DNA from: Ophioderma brevispina
Taxonomy: Eukaryota; Echinodermata; Ophiuroidea; Amphilepidida; Ophiodermatidae
Reading direction: 5' to 3'
Length of the DNA stretch: 64,000 nucleotides
NCBI GenBank assembly: GCA_023653785.1
Contig: JAMKCH010007133.1
Coordinates: forward strand, 1 to 64,000
Program-made: the position numbers and the translations under genes
Notes under the pieces: model-generated
Seen by the model: the letters and a program-made list of their open reading frames with translations, nothing else
Told to the model about the DNA's origin: nothing
Databases searched by the model: none
Part shown: positions 58,977-64,000 of the stretch, piece after piece
Numbering within the stretch: the first letter of the stretch is position 1
How the letters are laid out: the number at the start of each line of letters is the position of its first letter

Positions 58977-61900
58977 CCCTCTTAGCGTTTAAACTTTCAA
59001 ATACATGGATTTTAATATGAAAGGATACATGTATAAGTTATTAGAATGTAACCCAAGTCCGCCATAAGTTAAATGTGACACTGATGATACCGAACATAAT
59101 AATTATGTTCATCAATAAAAAGGCAAAGAAGATTTAAAAGAGTGCAAGATTCAGCATGTTTGCCAGATGTCGCACCTAATATTGCACACTTTAGCATAAC
59201 TGCCGTTATACATACTTTTCCTTTCTTTTTCTTCTTGTTATCCATTTTTTGTTTTTTTCTTTTATTATTCCCCACAAAGAGCCTACGGCCTAACTTCATA
59301 ATTACCACACGATAATTTCCCGTTACAGCTTCACGTGCCATATTGTTTCAAGTACAACATTGTAATTGTAGTCGTAAATTAAGTACAAGATATTAAGTTT
59401 GCTGTCTAAGAAAACCGTATGAATCGTGAACCTTTCTCAGAATACTACTTCAGACTTAATTTATATGGAGGCCTATAAGAAGTGTTTCTAATTTTACAAG
59501 GTATTTCACTGCTGCAACTAGCTATCAACATAAACCCAAAGAAGCGATTGTATTTAATATGAACAGAATATTGAATAACTAAATTACCTATTAAAAGGGT
59601 CGAATTTTACAATATACCATTTAAAGAAGTTCTTGCAACTACCATCGAGATCCTCTCAAGTCATTTTCAAATAAGCAAACCCGAATTTATCAAACCTTCA
59701 CAAACGTGGTACAGTGGACGTTTATAATTACTTTATATTGGGTTTGTGAAAGCAAGAATTGAGATGGTCATGGGTATCAGCGCCTCTACTTTTTCCATGG
59801 TTTCAATTCAGAAGAAGATTGAACTCTATCCCACAAGTGCAATTTCCCCTATACTTACACTGTAGTTGATTCTTTGTACATCCATACATATCTATCAATT
59901 GTACTGATAAATACATGTAGCATGCAATGTACATGTATGTGCCGACAAAGTCCTTTTTTATTATGCAAAATTATTAACAATTCAAAATTATCATGAACTT
60001 CAATGAAATCAGGCAGAATAATGAACAAAAACAAAAATCATTTTTAATAACCTGCCTAGTTTTTGGGTCCGCATCTACATCATCAATGCAGCTTAGGTCG
60101 CACACGCTTGGCTCGGTTTTTTTTTGTAATACAAGAGAACAGTTGCTAAAGAATGTTTGGTCACATGACTAAATGGGAGATGTCTGGTCACATGACCGAA
60201 TGGGCAGTATGCCCGGTCACAAAACCTCATTAAGCTTCAAAATAAGTGTGCATTATGGGATTGCTATGGTTTAGATTGAAACGAAGAAATATGAAAACAA
60301 GGACTAAAACAAATGTAAGTAATAATTGAAAAAAAAAATATCGTTTGACTTACAAGAGACTCGGAACTCGCTCTTCATCTAATGGTATAACTTAAACGTA
60401 TACATAATGAACTGTCAATAAGATCAGTGGCATCTGCACACATACTTTTACAAAACCTTGTGCTTTTGAGAAATTGGCAAAAGGAAATATTACTCTTAAT
60501 TCACACGGGCCCAGTCTTATTTTCAGTTCGTTAATAAAAATGAGAACTGGTGATGTCAGAACCAAAGCAAGCCAATTTCTCGTGTATCAGGAACTGTTGT
60601 GGTAAAGAGTTCTATGCAAGTGTACTTTTAAATCATTCTAAACAGAACCCTGTTAATTTGAAGCTTCCCAACGATTCTCATAAGACTCAAATAAATCCAC
60701 ACTTTTTATTCTTAGGCATAATTTAACTTTCAATGTAGTTACACGCTATTGCACTCAGAAAAATTAAAGCGACTTTGATTCCTTGGTATGAAAACAATAA
60801 TAAAATCCAATATCCATTTATTAAGATTGTGTGAGGATATAAAAATGCTAACTATGGTGAGCTTTAACCTAATAACATCCATAGATGATCTATAAGCGAA
60901 TTAACCATACATAGATAGCATCTTAAGTCGTGATCCTAATCTATCCTTTAGTTAATATCTATTTGATAGCTATGGAAGATCTCACAGGACAAAGGTGCTT
61001 AAGTAACTTTGGATGTGCAACCCTTTTGTTAAACTGACATTGACCTACATAAATAATGGCCTAATATGATTTGGAATAGTTACAAGTATGTCCACACCAA
61101 CCCCACCACAAAGCAATGGGTCTAATGAGCGATAACAACGTACACATTGAGTAGGGGCTTATTAAGTATCTTTCAGCGGTAGTTGGTCGTAGACGAATTA
61201 CTTGTTATTGGTCAGACACGCATAAGACGACCTGTCAACAGTAATCGGTGGTTACACTTGACTTTATCAAATGGGGAACTGGGATAAGACAGTTAACCCA
61301 TACGAAGTGTGTATAATATCTGGACATACATACATGGGAACTTCCCGTATAGTTTTGGATATCAATAGTTTTGACAAGTTGACCCAATTTAAATGTGCCA
61401 TTTGAGTAAAATACATTTGTATTCCAGTAAATGACGTTTCATTGATTGGATATATGTTTGCAAACAGTTGAAGCATACGGGCATCAATTGAACGTTGGAT
61501 TTTTTTGTCCGACGATGCAGTATTGATTGCCCTGTATCTTATATGAACACAACGTTTAATTAAAGTGAAGACACCTTGATGAATTTAACGATATTATCTT
61601 ATGTTAACTTGTGGGAGTCAATCACACACTCGCAAATGTGGATTGTGGCTTTGGGATGTAACCTAGTATTACGATGTATAAGTTGGGATTTATATTGGAG
61701 GTGACGCTAAAGAACGCTGTTGCGCAGTAGCTGAGAAATCAATGTATATAGTACATTTTGGATTAGGGAATGTTTGGGACTGGGTCCCAAATGCCTGTAA
61801 AATCATAAAGGGCAATACAAAGCAGCCCGGACAATGTAACAATACAAAGCGAGTACGTGACCATGTAAGCAATAAAGTGAGCACGTGACCATGTAAGCAA

Positions 61901-62150
61901 TAATCAGGATATCTCAGGCTTACATTTTCAATATATTTTGTTTTTAGCTCTATATGGAAAATGCAACACAGAAAGGGTGTGTTCCCATGGTTACAACACC
62001 ACCTAGGCCAAGCTTGTGTTAGATTTTGATATCCATACATAATCGCTGATTTTTGTTTCATTCAGTTTAAAAAATGAAACATGGCCCAAATCAAAATCAA
62101 ACTACATTACGTATGACAGATTGAGTATGGTATAAAGAGTGAAAGAGAGA
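58977..62150. other. Non-coding DNA, nothing recognised
   Basis: About 3.2 kb with no supportable gene. Frames at 59069-59341, 61267-61476 and 61690-62061 (minus) have no motif. A doubled GTGACCATGTAAGCAATAA lies at 61857-61903. Confidence 0.4.
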
Positions 62151-62440
62151 GGTAAAGGGAGTGAGAGAGAGAATGATGTACGAAAGCGGGTGACATTGAC
62201 GTCATTGTGTAGTTTAAGTTGCGCAGCCTTAAAACGCGCCATAGCGTTTATATGCAGGCGAATATACTGAGGCGACGCGATTGAGAAACGCGTCACGGCT
62301 TCACTATCATCTTGAAACGAAGCACATACTAGCGCCGCCACGCATGCATGATGCGTGAATATGTACCAAATACGTTCCACGTTCAGCCTTGGAATTGATT
62401 CAATACGTGCCGCATTCACGCCTCGACGGTGTATAGATGC
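62150..62440. promoter_or_regulatory. CpG-rich patch, possible promoter-like region
   Basis: CG dinucleotides are clearly denser here than in the surroundings (for example CGACGCGATTGAGAAACGCG near 62273). TGACGTCA-like TTGACGTCATTG lies near 62197. This could be a promoter, a first exon of a gene to the right, or an old GC-richer repeat. No transcript signal is proven. Confidence 0.25.
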
Positions 62441-64000
62441 AAAATAAATGACGATGATTGGCTAAGTAGAACAAGCGGAAAGTCATAATATGCGGTAATT
62501 TATTTCAATTCCAGATAATCACCGTGTAATCCATGTTCGAAGGTGTAAAGCGAGACAGCACACGAGCAAGATGTATTGGTAAATAAGCAGCGTTTAGCAG
62601 CTCACTCAGATACAAACACATAAACACGTGTGTGCTAAAGGAGGGGATAAGTGATTTCAGTGTAAAACAGTTTCGCGCCTTCCTTTAAGGAACTCCTTTA
62701 AAATATAAACACATTTTGTTGGTTAAATATGTATGAAAAATTGAACACTTGGGCCAATATTCCAAAATGTTTAACGATCGTTTGACTTATAATCTTGCAA
62801 TCGTTTTATCGTTGAAGTAGTAAGGGGATAAGTAAGAATCATTTACAAAATGTGTGTTTTTTTTCAAAGTAATTAGATATGTTAGTTTGTATGTCAAAGG
62901 TTTATTATTTTTTATATGAAAATTGGTGCTTTTACCGTAGTTCAAAAATCATCCCCTATCTACCTCACTATTTCTGTTGAGATAAACGTTTAACTAAAAG
63001 TGTTAACACAACTTTCGGAAGAGGGCGTTTGTTTGAAAACAGAGGGTGTTTTGAACCAATTCCATAATGCATTGCAATATACCTATACTGTAGTGTACTA
63101 AACACATTAAAGACCACAAAACATTTCATGATCATGGGTTAAAATTCCTTTAAGTACAAGCACTTTGTGGGCTAAAATGAGTGTTTTAGTGTCAGCATCT
63201 TTTTTAAGTTAAGAATTTTTTGTGGGATCCACATGACCACAATGAGGTGAAATGCCCAAATCACAGGTGCCATTGTGGGATGGACTCAAACACCCTCTGG
63301 GGGGAAAATAAGTTCCTTAAAGGTTGACAAGAATTCCGTTCCAAATGGTTTGAGAGCGAGTATTTGCCCAATGGGATAAAATAACCAAATTCAGTAAATC
63401 ATTGAGATATACTGTTTGTGTAATTTACCTGTTCAACGCACCCTCAAAATTTTCAAGTTCATAATTCAAAGAACGAAAATGAAATATCTGACGTCACAAG
63501 TACGCTAATGACCATGCGCAACGTACTTTGACAAAATCAACTGATAGTGAAATTATCTTCTCTGATTGGCTCTCTCATAGAAATGTTTATTTATTGAAAA
63601 TAAAAATAGATCATTAAAAGATGACAATGCTCCAATCATATTTTAGCTGAAATAAAGAAAATTTAATATTTAATTAAAGTGGATCGGGTTTCTACCCAAT
63701 TGCCAACTTAAGTCAAGATTTGTATAAGAGTTATACTTTTTTATTATTTTGATTGACAATGGATGTATGAGACCTTAAGTTGAATGTATGGCACGGAAAA
63801 TTAGCGTGCTGTCTGTGCAAAATATAATATGTTGTCTGTGCTTGAAAGATGCTTACGAGCAATGTTTTGTATAAAATTAAAGATGTTGTTTCTGAAAAAA
63901 AAAACATTGTTTGAGTTGCATTTTATATGGTGTAAATTAGCGTTGAAACCACAACAAGGGCTTCTCTTGTTATTTCTCCAATATTATATCCACGGGTTGT
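62441..64000. other. Non-coding DNA, nothing recognised
   Basis: AT-rich with an A run near 63894-63904. No gene, repeat family or splice pair is recognised up to the window edge. Confidence 0.4.

Overview
The window is eukaryotic: AT-rich, gene-poor animal DNA with spliced-gene signals, microsatellites, minisatellites and many decayed transposable elements. I see no prokaryotic gene layout. The only gene I can name confidently is a Twist-family bHLH transcription factor (38364-39005, +). Its protein and gene structure (one coding exon, then an intron just past the stop codon) fit a bilaterian animal. The transposon mix (L2/CR1-like and other non-LTR LINEs, mariner relatives, a piggyBac-type MITE, tRNA-derived repeats) suits an invertebrate, perhaps a marine deuterostome such as an echinoderm or hemichordate. 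The phylum is an inference, not something the sequence proves.

Layout. 1-7.5 kb is AT-rich with a TTAA-flanked piggyBac-type MITE carrying a second MITE inside it, and a long minisatellite of about 30 bp units. 7.5-10.6 kb holds tandemly duplicated, broken Tc1/mariner-like transposase copies, with a LINE fragment inserted at the equivalent point of one copy. 10.7-14.5 kb contains two tandem arrays: about 640 bp units built on a palindromic MITE, and about 327 bp units carrying a tRNA-like sequence, part of it inverted. 16.3-18.3 kb is another copy of the palindromic MITE, split by an L2/CR1-like LINE. 18-37 kb is mostly non-coding, with a minisatellite, an AAAT microsatellite, two more LINE remnants, three further foldback/TIR elements and two more relatives of the palindromic MITE.

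38.1-39.05 kb is the twist exon: an in-frame stop upstream of the chosen ATG, an NLS, a polyglutamine run, the bHLH and the Twist-specific WR domain. A consensus splice donor lies 41 nt after the stop. 39-58.65 kb has no exon I can support and no recognisable transposase or reverse transcriptase. It may be intron and/or cis-regulatory DNA, and it contains local minisatellites, a G-rich tract and a 0.4 kb direct duplication. At 58655-58944 there is a strong acceptor, an open reading frame to a stop and a poly(A) signal: a terminal exon either of an unrecognised gene or of twist's own 3' UTR. 59-64 kb shows no gene.

There is no multi-gene pathway here. The biology is one developmental regulator beside repeat-rich flanks. 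Repeat copies at 10.8-18.3 kb differ by many one-base indels, so some of the disorder there may be sequencing or assembly error.
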